Below, in pieces: positions 14,001 through 22,288 of a stretch of 64,000 nucleotides of DNA. Under the pieces are notes generated by a model. It made no database searches and had not been told where the DNA came from. It was given only the letters and a program-made list of their open reading frames with translations. The position numbers and the translations under genes were made by a program. The stretch lies in assembly GCA_002633005.1 (NCBI GenBank), contig NMRA01000270.1, positions 332,345-396,344 on the forward strand. The letters are read 5' to 3'. Each line of letters opens with the position of its first letter. The first letter of the stretch is position 1. Origin of the DNA: Phoronis australis (taxonomy: Eukaryota > Phoronida > Phoronidae).

Positions 14001-17000
14001 GCGTAACCTAGTGAGCATAAGTCTGAAAAAATTTCTGCTCCGATGGTGACTCGAACCAGGGACCTTTTGGTAACCGTGCAAACACTCAAGTCCACTGAGA
14101 CATCGGGGCGCGGGTCCACTGGTCGAACACAGAAATCCAATCAGACTTAGCAGTAGGCATCCCAGCCATAAACTCATGAGTGTATATAAATATGCATTCA
14201 GCAGTTTGAATGCTCTGTGTACTGATGAAGTCAACAGTAAGAATTTAAATGTAACTATCGGAGAGCACAAGTAAGCAGGTTGAATATGGCAATTTTTTTG
14301 TGGAATTTTAGATAGTGAGATGAAGTAAATATATCTGGTTTGATACGCTGACATTTCTTTCAAACTCTCTTGGGAGGAGGTAAACTGTTTAGGCTGGTGA
14401 ACTTTTAAACTTATTTTGTGTGACATGATTTAGAGTTGCTGAAGTTGTGATTTGTTCCTTTTTAGGATTTAGTTGTTCGAATTAGCTTTATTCTGGGAAA
14501 TCTAACGGCAAAAAGTGAAGAATCCAGACTGGCTCTCTTCAAGACAGAAAACGCATTTGAATCTCTGTTGGATCTCTTCAAGACCTACATCGAAATCGAT
14601 TTTAAAGTAAGAAACAGAATCAGTTCACAAATTCCTGAACAGTAAAGCTATAACTTTTTATAACGTACTCTCAGACTGGTTTTTACTTTCACTCATTTTG
14701 TCATTTTAATAAACGAATATATGCTTCTTCTTAACATTAAGTCAGAGTTTTACCAAAAGTGGTTTTGACGGAATTTTTTTGTGAATGGTTATTGATGAAA
14801 ATAATTTTGTAGTTTTATTAATTTATTGGAATTGCTCGTCTAAAGAAATTTTACCATGCATTAACGGGGTTGATATCTAACGAGAATTCTACTTTAATGT
14901 GCCTTTCAGAAAAGTCAGGCGCCGTCGTCACGAGACAGCGCCAGATCGCCCAACACTCCTAGCAAAGGTCCGCCTAAGACAGAGGATGTGTTGATTAAAG
15001 TCATCCGAGTGATAGCTAACCTGTCTATTAGTGAACAGGTGGGCCCTGTCATTGCAGCCCATGAAAAGTGTCTTGACTGGCTGCTCAGTATAGTGGGTAT
15101 GTTCTGTTGGATTGTATCACTTTTGTATTCTACTGAAGTCAAACTGTTGATTCGAAAGGAAAGTAGAGTCGTTGATGATTTTAAAGTCATCAACTGCTTT
15201 CAAAATGTGTAGAGGTGGATGTCTGTGAAGAAAGTCGTGAATGATGAAATATTGTAGATGTACTTTCGTGTACCACCAATGTACAGGGATTCATTTCATT
15301 ACAAAATCTGTAGAAACAAACAAGATGAAAGAGCCAATGGGTAATATACTGCATTTAACCCTTTTAGCAGCGTTAGATTTTAGTTAGAAATAACGTCAGC
15401 TCCATATGGTTTTCTTACAACTGCCTTCAGAGACAAGTTCAAGATGAATGAACAGATACGTTTAAATTGCGATAAATCACGCTTCTGGCAGAAAAACTAA
15501 ATGCATCTGAAGCTATTGATCAAGGCCACATGGTACATTGTGTAATAATGTAAAATTTGCCACGCAAACTTGCCAAATTAAAAGCCTCTGAAGTGGGGTT
15601 GATAACTGTTGGCTGTTTTTAAAAGTGGCTCTATACACTTAGCTTTGATATTTATTTGCATAACGTGAAGTGCTTCTAATTGTATTTACGTCACTAATGG
15701 ATTTCTAATTATCAGATGCTAAAGACATCAGTAAGAGCGAAGACTTGGTGCTGAACACGGTAGCCACCATTAATAACCTGTCATACTACCCGGACAGTTC
15801 CATTAATAAGAAGATGGTGGCTGTAGCTGACAGTAAGTAGTCACAAGAGGGCGCTGAACGGGCTGCAAACAAGGCAACTGTCCATGCAGTGGTTTTATCT
15901 TTTCACTTTTCAATATATTTTTGGAGATGGCCTGCATGTTAAAGGACTTTCCTGTTGTACTGCCATTGACACAAATGTAATACAAACTGCCAAACAAATT
16001 TAACCATGAATAACTATTGGAATGAGAATGTTGCGAGAATTGAAGGTCTGATTAAGTTTAGAAATCTAAAGGTGAACTGGGCAGGCCAGGCAATATGCAT
16101 CTGCTACCAACTGTTGGTCAGTTGTTTGTACCTAAGTAAAACTGCGTGATATATAGATAGTAGGAGTGCCTTGAGCCTAGATTAACATGTGGCGTGTGTT
16201 GTAGACAGTGCCCTATAAGAGCCAGCTCACTGTGGGTGCAATATGCCTAAAGCTGTCATTGATACAGCTGAAGACCTAATTCACATGGCGGACATTAAAA
16301 TCCAAAGCGAGGCTCACTGCGATAAACAAAGCAGAAGTTGACATTGCGTGAGTTAAATTGCCGGTCTTTCGAGTCCAACCTGGATATTAAATCTTAAAAA
16401 TGTGTTGATAATTAACCACAGAGACGTAGAAAAATACATTTGAGAAGTCAATGCACCAAAGAGTTGTCTCATGAAAGGATTTTTTTTTCGAAACTAGGTT
16501 CGAAACATGAAAAGTAAATATGACCAAATTATGGCGATCGTAGTGTTACGGATCAGGTATTATGCTGAATGCAGGGTTATGTTTCTTCTTGTAAATTGTC
16601 GAAACAAATGCTTTCTTCACAAACCAAGTCATCTGCTCTTATTGTTGACGAGTTGAAGATATATTCTACAGTGGTGGCTCATCGCATTTTGCTGTCACGT
16701 GCAGTTAGTCACATCTGGTTTACCGTTGATCAAGTATATTAACATCAAGTATAACCTAGGTAATGGTGAGGTAGGGACTACTAGGGCTAACGGTTGATTT
16801 GTCATTGAACTGAAAGAATAACTGATGTTATTAAATGTATTTTTTATTAAAATAAAAAACCAGGCTCATAATTGAAAATAAAAATTATTTGACCATTTTT
16901 TAATTTTGAAAAAAAAGTAAAAAGGAGCACAGCCCCAGAAATCGCTTTTGCATTATATCCAGGTTCTCATTCACTCCCTTGCACACATTCACAAGTAATT

Positions 17001-20000
17001 AATTGACCATCAATTCTGCTTTCTTGGTTTTAATAATTCTTACATCTATTTCATGTGTTATGGGTTTCAAATATCAATTTGTACCAAGTTGAATTTGAAA
17101 ATTAAAACACCTAATTCGTCCCGCCAAAGCATAACCTTGTTTTAGAGCTCAATTTCAGTTAACTGGACAGAGCAAACATAGTTCTCATGTTCCTTCAGGG
17201 GCCTCATTCATCTGAGGGGAAAGGTGCTTGGCCTGTGCCTTCAGTTCTGAGAGGGGAATTTTTTCGCTGAGTGAGGGGNNNNNNNNNNNNNNNNNNNNNN
17301 NNNNNNNNNNNNNNNNNNNNNNNNNNNNNNNNNNNNNNNNNNNNNNNNNNNNNNNNNNNNNNNNNNNNNNNNNNNNNNNNNNNNNNNNNNNNNNNNNNNN
17401 NNNNNNNNNNNNNNNNNNNNNNNNNNNNNNNNNNTTTTTTTTCACTACCAACCGCCATGGAGTATTTGTTACTGTTTCTTTGAAGGGAGATATTGTTGGG
17501 CAGTTTCTTAGATACGTTTTCTTGCCGCCCTCAAAATGAGCGCTGCACACTTTATGCTACGAAGTCGGAAAGAATTCACGAAGTCAGCCTTTGCTACCAG
17601 CTCTACCGATGTCTCTGACCCATGTTTAACGCAGTTCTTGATCCTTGGGAAACAGGTAGTAACTAAATTTTTTATTTCGCTAACTGGTATTATAGCATGC
17701 CAGGCACACACTCACGTATAACCTCCCTGTGGCCGGTTCGCCCCCACGCTTGCCGACGTACTTGTTTACCGGCTTAACCACAATGCATCATTCTGACCCA
17801 TTTCCAATATGGCGGCGTTGCAACTCCGCTATTGAAGGTCTGATTAAGTTTAGAAATCTAAAGGTGAACTGGGCAGGCCAGGCAATATGCATCTGCTATC
17901 AACTGTTGGTCAGTTGTTTGTACCTAAGTAAAACTGCGTGATACATAGAAAGTAGGAGTGCCTTGAGCCTAGATTAACATGTGGCGTGTGTTGTAGACAG
18001 TGCCCTATAAGAGCCAGCTCACTGTGGGTGCAATATATCTAAAGCTGTCATTGATACAGCTGACGACCTAATTCACATGGCGGACATTAAAATCCAAAGC
18101 GAGGCTCACTGCGATAAACAAAGCAGAAGTTGACATTGCGTGAGTTAAATTGCCAGTCTTTCGAGTCCAACCTGGATATTAAATCTTAAAAATGTGTTGA
18201 TAATTAACCACAGAGACGTAGAAAAATACATTTGAGAAGTCAATGTACCAAGGTGTTGTCTCATGAAAGGATATAATTTTTTTTCGAAACTAGGTTCGAA
18301 ACATGAAAAGTAAATATGACCAAATTGTGGCGATCGTAGTGTTACGTATCAGGTATTATGCTGAATGCAGGGTTATGTTTCTTGTTGTAAATTGTCGAAA
18401 CAAATGCTTTCTTCACGAACAAAGTCATCTGCTCATATTGTTGACGAGTTGAAGATATATTCTACAGTGGTGGCTCATCGCATTTTGCTGTCACGTGCAA
18501 TTAGTCACATCTGGTTTAACGTTGATCAAGAATATTAACATCAAGCATAACCTAGGTAATGGTGAGGTAGGGACTACTAGGGCTAACGGTTGATTTGTCA
18601 TTGATCTGAAAGAATAAGTGATGTTATTAAATGTATTTTTTGTTAAAATAAAAAACCAGGCTCATAATAGAAAATAAAAATTATTTGACCATTTTTTAAT
18701 TTTGAAAAAAAAAATAAAAAGGAACACAGCCCCAGAAATCGCTTTTGCATTATATCCAGGTTCTCATTCACTCCCTTGCACACATTCACAAGGAATTATA
18801 ATTGACCATCAATTCTGCTTTCTTGGTTTTAATAATTCTTACATCTATTTCATGTGTTATGGGTTTCAAATATCAATTTGTACCAAGTTGAATTTGAAAA
18901 TTAAAACACCTAATTCGTCCCGCCAAAGCATAACCTCGTTTTAGAGCTCAATTTCAGTTAATTGGACAGAGCAAACATAGTTATCATGTTCCTTCAGGGG
19001 CCTCATTCATCCGACGGGAAAGGTGCCTGGCCTGTGCCTTCAGTTCTGAGAGGGGAATTTTTTCGCTGAGTGAGGGGAAAAATCTACCTCCCGATCGTCA
19101 TCAATAGCACTCCCGCCCTGTTGCAAGCTCTCATAGGCTCTGTCTCAAGTAGCATTGTGTGCTCTTTCAAATTGTCACCTGTGTGGTTATTTGAACTTCG
19201 GAGAGAACTTTTCAATCACTTGGCTTCGTGGGGGGATTTTTCAATATTTTTGAGAGGGAAATAGAGCCGATATTCGGCCCCAAAATCGAGGAATTGAGGG
19301 CCCTGCCCTTTTTGGAAAGAAAAATGCATAATCTTTCAACCTGTAGTCGTGAAGACACAGCCTGGATGGCCGAAGATTCTCGTTGCTATGATGCTCGGCA
19401 ACCGAGATGCTACAAAATATGACCTAACTTTTCGAAGACGTTTATAAATTTTACACCGACATATTTTCCTTCGTCGCGGCGTATGGCAACGACCCAACTC
19501 TTCCGAATCTCAACGTCCTTAGGGATTGTAAAACAGACAGTTGAGTGTCCGTATTTTTTCTAGCCGTTCGAGCAACGCGGAATACAACCAGTGTGCCGAT
19601 AAGCCAACAGAGCTACCGTAGTGACCCTCGTTTTGGAACGCGCCTCCTGTCGGCGTGAATTAGGTCTATACTGCTAAATACACAGATAAAAAGCAATTAT
19701 AAGAGAACCTGTTTTTAATTTGCTTATTATTCAGGTTATGTTGTTTTTGACGGAGTTAAAAAGACACTATAAAATCTGTGTGCATTATAATTTGCTCATG
19801 TGTAGGTCTGCTCAAGTTGTTAGTAGCTGACAAGATGGATGGTATGGTTGAAGCATCCAGAGTGTTTGGTAACCTTACCCGTCAGAAAGTAGTCCGAGAT
19901 TTCCTGGCTAAAAATAAAGGTGAGACTATAGCAGAGATAGAGCTATTTACATTGGTTTAGTAGCCATTTTGACAAAATTCCATTATTTAGTAAAATATTT

Positions 20001-22151
20001 GCTACAATGTAATATGCCTTTAAAAATTGTACAGGTGGCAATTTTTGTCTATAATTTTTGTATGGAATTGAAGAATCAATGTATACCTGAATTGTCTTTT
20101 ATGACTTCAGGTTTATGAAGTTATGCAGAATTAGTTGCAACTTAAACATGTCTGTCCAGTTTTTGTTAAAAAAATTAGACAAGCAAAATAAAATTCTTCT
20201 CGTCTGCCATATCGTGAGCTAAATAAGTGAGGAGTCCTTGTGCACTTTTACATGCTCTTTGTGGTTATCTGTGGCCAAGCTGGGATGTGACTCAACTTAC
20301 ACATGTTGTGTGTTACAGTGACCGAGATCATGGTAACCCTACTGGACTCCAACATTCGTGAGGTGGTCTACACTGCCTGTGGGGTCCTTATCAACATGAT
20401 GGTGGACGATGACAGGAGACATATCCTCAGTCAGGAGAATGGCATCGCTAAGTATGTAGCAGAGGGATGTAGAGTCTTGTGACTTGTTGACATGTATCTC
20501 TGCATGTGTGTGAGACTGGGGAAATGTGATGTGTGGGTGATGGCACTGTGTTGATAGTCTAGTACTTTGATGAGATGCTTGATCACATACTTGACTTCTA
20601 AATCTGATGTGTGGATGACAGAACTGTGTTGATAGTCTAGTACCTTGATGAGATGCTGAATCACATACTTGACTTCTAAATCTGATGTGTGGGTGACAGA
20701 ACTGTGTTGAGAGTCTATTAACTTGATGAGATGCCTGATCACATACTTGACTTCTAAATCTGATGTGTGGATGACAGAACTGTGTTGAGAGTCTATTAAC
20801 TTGATGAGATGCCTGATCACATACTTGACTTCTAAATCTGATGTGTGGGTGACAGAACTGTGTTGAGAGTCTATTAACTTGATGAGATGCCTGATCACAT
20901 ACTTGACTTCTAAATCTGATGTGTGGGTGACAGAACTGTGTTGAGAGTCTGTTTAATTTGATGAGATGCCTGATCACATACTTGACTTCTAAATCTGATG
21001 TGTGGTTGACAGAACTGTGTTGAGAGTCTAGTAGGTTGATGAGATGCCTGGTCGCATGACTTCCAAATTTGGTTTGAAGACAAATGATAAGGAGCGCCAT
21101 CTTAGGCAGGCAATAGGGAGTCGACTGTTTGATTTGTAGTATTGATGTTGAAAGTGTTGCCACTGAAATAGATGTGGACTATTTTTAAAGTTCTTTACAA
21201 AGTATACTTGTTCTTTGATTAGAGTAGACACAAAGTAGATGTTCACCAGTCGTTTGTTGGACCTTATGTGTTGGACCATATGTGTTGGACCTTATGTGTT
21301 GGACCGTATGTGTTGGACCTTATGTGTTGGACCTTATGTGTTGGACCTTATGTGTTGGACCTTATGTGTTGGACCTTATGTGTTGGACCATATGTGTTGG
21401 ACCTTATGTGTTGGAACATTGTTCACTGACGTTTATGAACTGCAAGTTGTTGCATGCACATTACCAACTAACACCCTGTAAGTCACTGAACTAAAAGTGA
21501 AAAGAAGTGAAGAGAATTTGATATTTTGATATTTACTGAACACATAGTGACTTTGATGAAGACTACTGATTCATGCTCCAGTGAAACATCCCAGTTGTGA
21601 CATTAGCCTTTCTCCTTGCAGACTAATCGAGGTCCTGCGTGACTTCGGTCGTAATGACTGGCAGTTGGCTAGTCTGGTCTGTCAGATACTCTGGAACTAC
21701 AGTAGTCGCATCACTAGCTGTAATGCATGCTTTGGTGAGGACAACAGTCTTCAGTTATCTGACCTGTTGATAGAGTACTTAGGTGAGTCATTGTTTGCCT
21801 GTGTGGTGTGCTGACGTCCAGGTTGAATGTTGATGAAAATTATTTTTGAATAATTTTTTTATTTGTTTTATTTTTTGGAAAAACAATAAACCTGAAATAA
21901 AAATAAAAAATTGAACCGTTTTAGCCTCCATTTGTGTATATTTATTTTATTTTATTTATTGATTTTCAAATCTAGATGAGGAGTCCGCCCTGGATGTGTC
22001 ACATGACTTGGATGATGATATGCATGACTATGTCCGAGAGATGTGGGAGGTGGAGTTCTGTCCTGTCGCCCAGCAACTGTTGAAACGCATTGAAACACAC
22101 CAATCAGAGTTCGAGCCACTTGAAGCCCCCTCTGTTGATGGTTTAGGGTGA
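4780..22151 (+). CDS. ARMC2: ARMC2, armadillo repeat-containing protein 2 (18 coding exons; one exon missing from assembly)
   Basis: Spliced gene: 4797-5008, 7397-7469, 7800-7995, 8299-8449, 8624-8673, 8841-8942, 9562-9737, 10861-11033, 12158-12208, 12628-12773, 13405-13504, 14466-14606, 14910-15096, 15716-15832, 19806-19919, 20319-20451, 21622-21782, 21976-22151 (stop TGA 22149-22151). The visible product is about 819 residues, against about 867 in human. From memory of the vertebrate protein, landmarks match in order: RPFTPREDQRRLFG near the N-terminus, RPVSGTRLSP, FILGNLTAKSEESR, ATINNLSYY, ASRVFGNLTRQ and DWQLASLVCQILWNYSS. The first third is low-complexity and Ser/Pro/Arg-rich; the rest is armadillo helical repeats. 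Established for the family: ARMC2 is needed for sperm flagella and acts with intraflagellar transport to deliver radial spokes in cilia. All splice phases agree except exon 7 (phase 0) to exon 8 (needs one carried base), so an exon of 3n+1 nt is missing. One intron is GC-AG. The gene converges with the phosphatase gene. Confidence 0.95.
5009..7396 (+). other. ARMC2 intron 1, no feature seen
   Basis: A 2.4-kb AT-rich intron. Small open frames on both strands here (for example 5304-5552 and 5903-6091) have no recognisable domain or splice context and look like chance. Confidence 0.7.
7397..7469 (+). CDS. ARMC2: ARMC2 exon 2
   Basis: Acceptor CTCCAG and donor GTAAGT. It completes the split codon from exon 1 and reads SIGSRHFEDCNS then RPVSGTRLSPIDK. 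The RP(V/I)SGTRLSP motif is strongly conserved with vertebrate ARMC2. Ends in phase 0. Confidence 0.9.
7800..7995 (+). CDS. ARMC2: ARMC2 exon 3
   Basis: Acceptor CCTGTAG and donor GTAAGA. It encodes 65 residues of a basic, Pro/Ser-rich, probably disordered stretch (for example VPKPPPDPNRPITRKGSRSR). Conservation is low here, so the call rests on the open frame, splice sites and matching phases. A longer open frame across 7588-7944 is in another frame and is a shadow. Confidence 0.85.
8299..8449 (+). CDS. ARMC2: ARMC2 exon 4
   Basis: Acceptor GTTGCTAG and donor GTATGT. The phase-1 acceptor fits exon 3, and it ends two bases into a codon. It encodes a Ser-rich linker ending LHDISIRK. Confidence 0.85.
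8624..8673 (+). CDS. ARMC2: ARMC2 exon 5 (small)
   Basis: A 50-nt exon with acceptor TTCCAG and donor GTGAGT. Joined to exon 4 it reads EIRRKLDSGYDSRGGSG. Its phases fit both neighbours. It is too short to be found as an isolated open frame. Confidence 0.8.
8841..8942 (+). CDS. ARMC2: ARMC2 exon 6
   Basis: Acceptor TTTCAACAG and donor GTACGG. It encodes an acidic run followed by ASFYNKYIGPIVEDMAAQAK, leading into the helical part of the protein. Ends with one carried base. Confidence 0.85.
9562..9737 (+). CDS. ARMC2: ARMC2 exon 7
   Basis: Acceptor TTTGTAG and donor GTAAGT. It encodes 59 residues with LGKACKRRSAILKTVFKLLD and LRLAKLIL, matching the start of the vertebrate armadillo region. 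It ends in phase 0, which does not fit the phase needed by the next recognisable exon at 10861. Confidence 0.92.
9785..9890. repeat. AT-rich tandem repeat, unit about 21 bp
   Basis: About five imperfect copies of AGCTAGATATTTTTAATGAA, in the interval where an ARMC2 exon is missing. Confidence 0.75.
10065..10209. repeat. 14-bp minisatellite, about 10 copies
   Basis: Near-perfect tandem copies of CCCTACACAGTATA, with one T variant and one G variant near the 3' end. Three units equal 42 bp, so all frames stay open and give meaningless periodic peptides. It sits in the ARMC2 intron that lacks an expected exon. Confidence 0.95.
10861..11033 (+). CDS. ARMC2: ARMC2 exon 8
   Basis: Acceptor GATTGTAG and donor GTAAGT. 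It encodes VLVRSLKSMDPSSTSDALVY, then CLGTLKFLSGN and HHGCVEILAHTLQ, which is an armadillo repeat. The acceptor requires one base carried from an exon not present in the sequence. Ends in phase 0. Confidence 0.92.
11034..12157 (+). other. ARMC2 intron, no feature seen
   Basis: AT-rich 1.1-kb intron. Open frames at 11165-11359 (+) and 11327-11530 (-) show no recognisable protein features. Confidence 0.65.
12158..12208 (+). CDS. ARMC2: ARMC2 exon 9 (51 nt)
   Basis: Acceptor ATATTTCAG and donor GTAACT. It encodes the 17 residues KTEDMKSKEQIGHVLVQ. The GH-LVQ end matches the vertebrate GHLLVQ. Phase 0 on both sides. Confidence 0.88.
12628..12773 (+). CDS. ARMC2: ARMC2 exon 10
   Basis: Acceptor CCCACAG and donor GTGAGA. 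It encodes LTASLRNLADSSSSRDKF and continues to LMLNVSRIF, an armadillo repeat. Ends two bases into a codon. Confidence 0.92.
13085..13124. repeat. Short duplicated motif (ACTGCCCCTGGGGTTG x2)
   Basis: Two adjacent copies of a GC-rich motif (CACTGCCCCTGGGGTTG) in an AT-rich ARMC2 intron. Confidence 0.6.
13405..13504 (+). CDS. ARMC2: ARMC2 exon 11, followed by a GC donor
   Basis: Acceptor GTTGCAG. It encodes SKLTLHHDCC and FESFLELLNKHKKKE. The exon must end at 13504 to join DLVVR of exon 12 in the way vertebrate ARMC2 does (KKQ-DLVVR), which makes the donor GCAAGT at 13505. No GT donor nearby preserves the join. Confidence 0.9.
13690..13935 (-). mobile_element. tRNA-derived SINE, copy 1 (antisense to ARMC2)
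   Basis: Read on the - strand, 13847-13778 is a tRNA-like head. It has an A-box-like TGGCTCGGTGGACT and a B-box-like GGTTCGAGTC at near-tRNA spacing (about 70 nt in all). Sequence on both sides of this head is shared with the second copy at 13952-14200, so the repeat is longer than the tRNA part. It lies in ARMC2 intron 11. Confidence 0.7.
13952..14200 (-). mobile_element. tRNA-derived SINE, copy 2 (antisense to ARMC2)
   Basis: The - strand of 14110-14041 carries GTCTCAGTGGACTTG (A-box-like) and CCTGGTTCGAGTCACC (B-box-like). It shares blocks in order with copy 1: CACAAGCATTTTCAAGTTTG, CACCTGTTGGCCACATCGCG, the tRNA head, and AATCCAATCAGACTTAG. Copy order and orientation are the same as copy 1, which suggests a tandem or dimeric insertion. 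Confidence 0.7.
14466..14606 (+). CDS. ARMC2: ARMC2 exon 12
   Basis: Acceptor CCTTTTTAG and donor GTAAGA. It encodes DLVVRISFILGNLTAKSEES, then ALFKTENAFESLLDLFKTY. Length 141 nt, phase 0 on both sides. Confidence 0.94.
14910..15096 (+). CDS. ARMC2: ARMC2 exon 13
   Basis: Acceptor GCCTTTCAG and donor GTATGT. A Ser/Pro-rich loop (SARSPNTPSKGPPKTEDV) leads to LIKVIRVIANLSI and QVGPVIAAHEKCLDWLLSIV. The vertebrate protein also has a polar insertion here. Ends with one carried base. Confidence 0.93.
15716..15832 (+). CDS. ARMC2: ARMC2 exon 14
   Basis: Acceptor AATTATCAG and donor GTAAGT. It encodes NTVATINNLSYYPDSS. The ATINNLSYY string is identical to vertebrate ARMC2. Ends with one carried base. 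A CTCF-like motif lies just downstream (15842-15856). Confidence 0.95.
15842..15856 (+). promoter_or_regulatory. CTCF-like motif
   Basis: CACAAGAGGGCGCTG fits the bilaterian CTCF core CCASNAGRKGGCGCTR at nearly every position. It lies 10 nt past the donor of ARMC2 exon 14. Motif only; binding is not shown. Confidence 0.4.
16039..17278. repeat. 1.24-kb direct repeat, copy A
   Basis: It starts ATTGAAGGTCTGATTAAG and runs to the edge of the N gap, where it is still matching copy B. In the first 250 bases I counted six differences, so identity is about 97-98%. Small indels accumulate along its length: the copy offset grows from 1792 to 1799. It contains no long open frame. Confidence 0.95.
17279..17434. 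other. Assembly gap (156 N)
   Basis: A run of n. Copy A of the direct repeat is cut by its left edge. Any translation across it is meaningless. Confidence 1.
17435..17830 (+). other. CpG-rich patch with a small open frame between the repeat copies
   Basis: This patch is GC- and CpG-rich compared with the surrounding intron. An ATG at 17536 in a favourable context (CTCAAAATGAGCG) opens a frame that begins MSAAHFMLRSRKEFTK and reaches GKQ at a possible donor GTAGTA near 17656. A YY1-like AATATGGCGGC lies at 17806-17816. The pattern suggests a promoter plus first exon, or the body of a mobile element. I do not recognise the peptide and found no second exon. The - strand is open too (17508-17711). 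Confidence 0.35.
17831..19077. repeat. 1.24-kb direct repeat, copy B
   Basis: Same orientation as copy A. The shared sequence ends here only because copy A runs into the gap, so the true repeat may continue. Upstream flanks of the two copies differ (intron next to exon 14 versus the CpG-rich patch), so this is not simply the same locus assembled twice with matching flanks. Confidence 0.95.
19078..19665. other. CpG-richer stretch after repeat copy B
   Basis: Contains several CG-rich strings (for example CCGATATTCGGCC and CGTCGCGGCGTATGGCAACG) unlike the neighbouring intron. On the - strand, GGTAGCTCTGTTGGCTTATC near 19595 resembles a tRNA A box, with a poor B-box-like GTTGCTCGAACGG. It may be the continuation of the duplicated element. 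No convincing coding frame. Confidence 0.4.
19806..19919 (+). CDS. ARMC2: ARMC2 exon 15
   Basis: Acceptor TGTGTAG and donor GTGAGA. It encodes LLKLLVADKMDGMVEASRVF and GNLTRQKVVRDFLAKNK, an armadillo repeat close to the vertebrate NNMDG...AVRVFGNLS. It lies 3.97 kb from exon 14 because of the duplicated block in that intron. Confidence 0.95.
20319..20451 (+). CDS. ARMC2: ARMC2 exon 16
   Basis: Acceptor GTTACAG and donor GTATGT. It encodes VTLLDSNIREVVYTACGVLI, then NMMVDDDRRHILSQENGIAK. Ends two bases into a codon. A 78-bp minisatellite starts about 50 nt downstream. Confidence 0.94.
20505..21062. repeat. 78-bp minisatellite, about 7 copies
   Basis: TCACATACTTGACTTCTAAA recurs exactly every 78 bp at 20583, 20661, 20739, 20817, 20895 and 20973, with a degraded copy at 21051. 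Because 78 is a multiple of three and the unit lacks antisense stops, a 274-residue open frame appears on the - strand. It is repeat translation, not a gene. Located in ARMC2 intron 16. Confidence 0.95.
21255..21416. repeat. 14-bp minisatellite, about 11 copies
   Basis: Tandem TTATGTGTTGGACC with single-base variants (CCATATG, CCGTATG), also in ARMC2 intron 16. It has the same unit length as the array at 10065 but an unrelated sequence. Confidence 0.95.
21622..21782 (+). CDS. ARMC2: ARMC2 exon 17
   Basis: Acceptor CTCCTTGCAG and donor GTGAGT. It encodes LIEVLRDFGRNDWQLASLVC and QILWNYSS, followed by a Cys/acidic loop (NACFGEDNS). Vertebrate ARMC2 has DWQLACLVCKTLWN at this place. Confidence 0.95.
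21976..22151 (+). CDS. ARMC2: ARMC2 exon 18 (last coding exon)
   Basis: Acceptor CAAATCTAG. It encodes an acidic stretch, then EMWEVEFCPVAQQLLKRIET and EFEPLEAP, ending at TGA 22149-22151. The W-E-x-F-x-PVAQQLLxRI motif and the C-terminal EPL match the vertebrate C-terminus. Confidence 0.95.
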
Positions 22152-22275
22152 CGGAACTTGAGCTTCTTGTGAATGTTTTGCCAATAAGCATTTTTTACTG
22201 AAAATCAACTCTGGTTTTCTTCCTTGTATTTCATTTCATGTTTTGTGCGTGGTCCAGCTGATATTTGAATTGCTT

Positions 22276-22288
22276 CCACCAGATGGCG
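22276..22288 (+). promoter_or_regulatory. CTCF-like motif between convergent genes
   Basis: CCACCAGATGGCG matches the central CTCF core CCASYAGRKGGC. It is located 125 nt past the ARMC2 stop. Motif only. Confidence 0.35.

Larger units (their letters stand above)
15833..19805 (+). other. ARMC2 intron 14 with large duplication and gap
   Basis: A 3.97-kb intron, unusually large for this gene. It contains a 1.24-kb direct repeat (16039-17278 and 17831-19077), an N gap (17279-17434), and two stretches richer in CpG than the rest of the introns (17435-17830 and 19078-19665). Confidence 0.9.

Noticed and set aside
17185-17550. Open frames spanning the N gap
   Set aside because: They exist only because n is translated as X.
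20339-21163. 274-residue open frame on the - strand (and a 155-residue companion)
   Set aside because: It is antisense translation of a 78-bp minisatellite plus ARMC2 exon 16; the peptide repeats every 26 residues.
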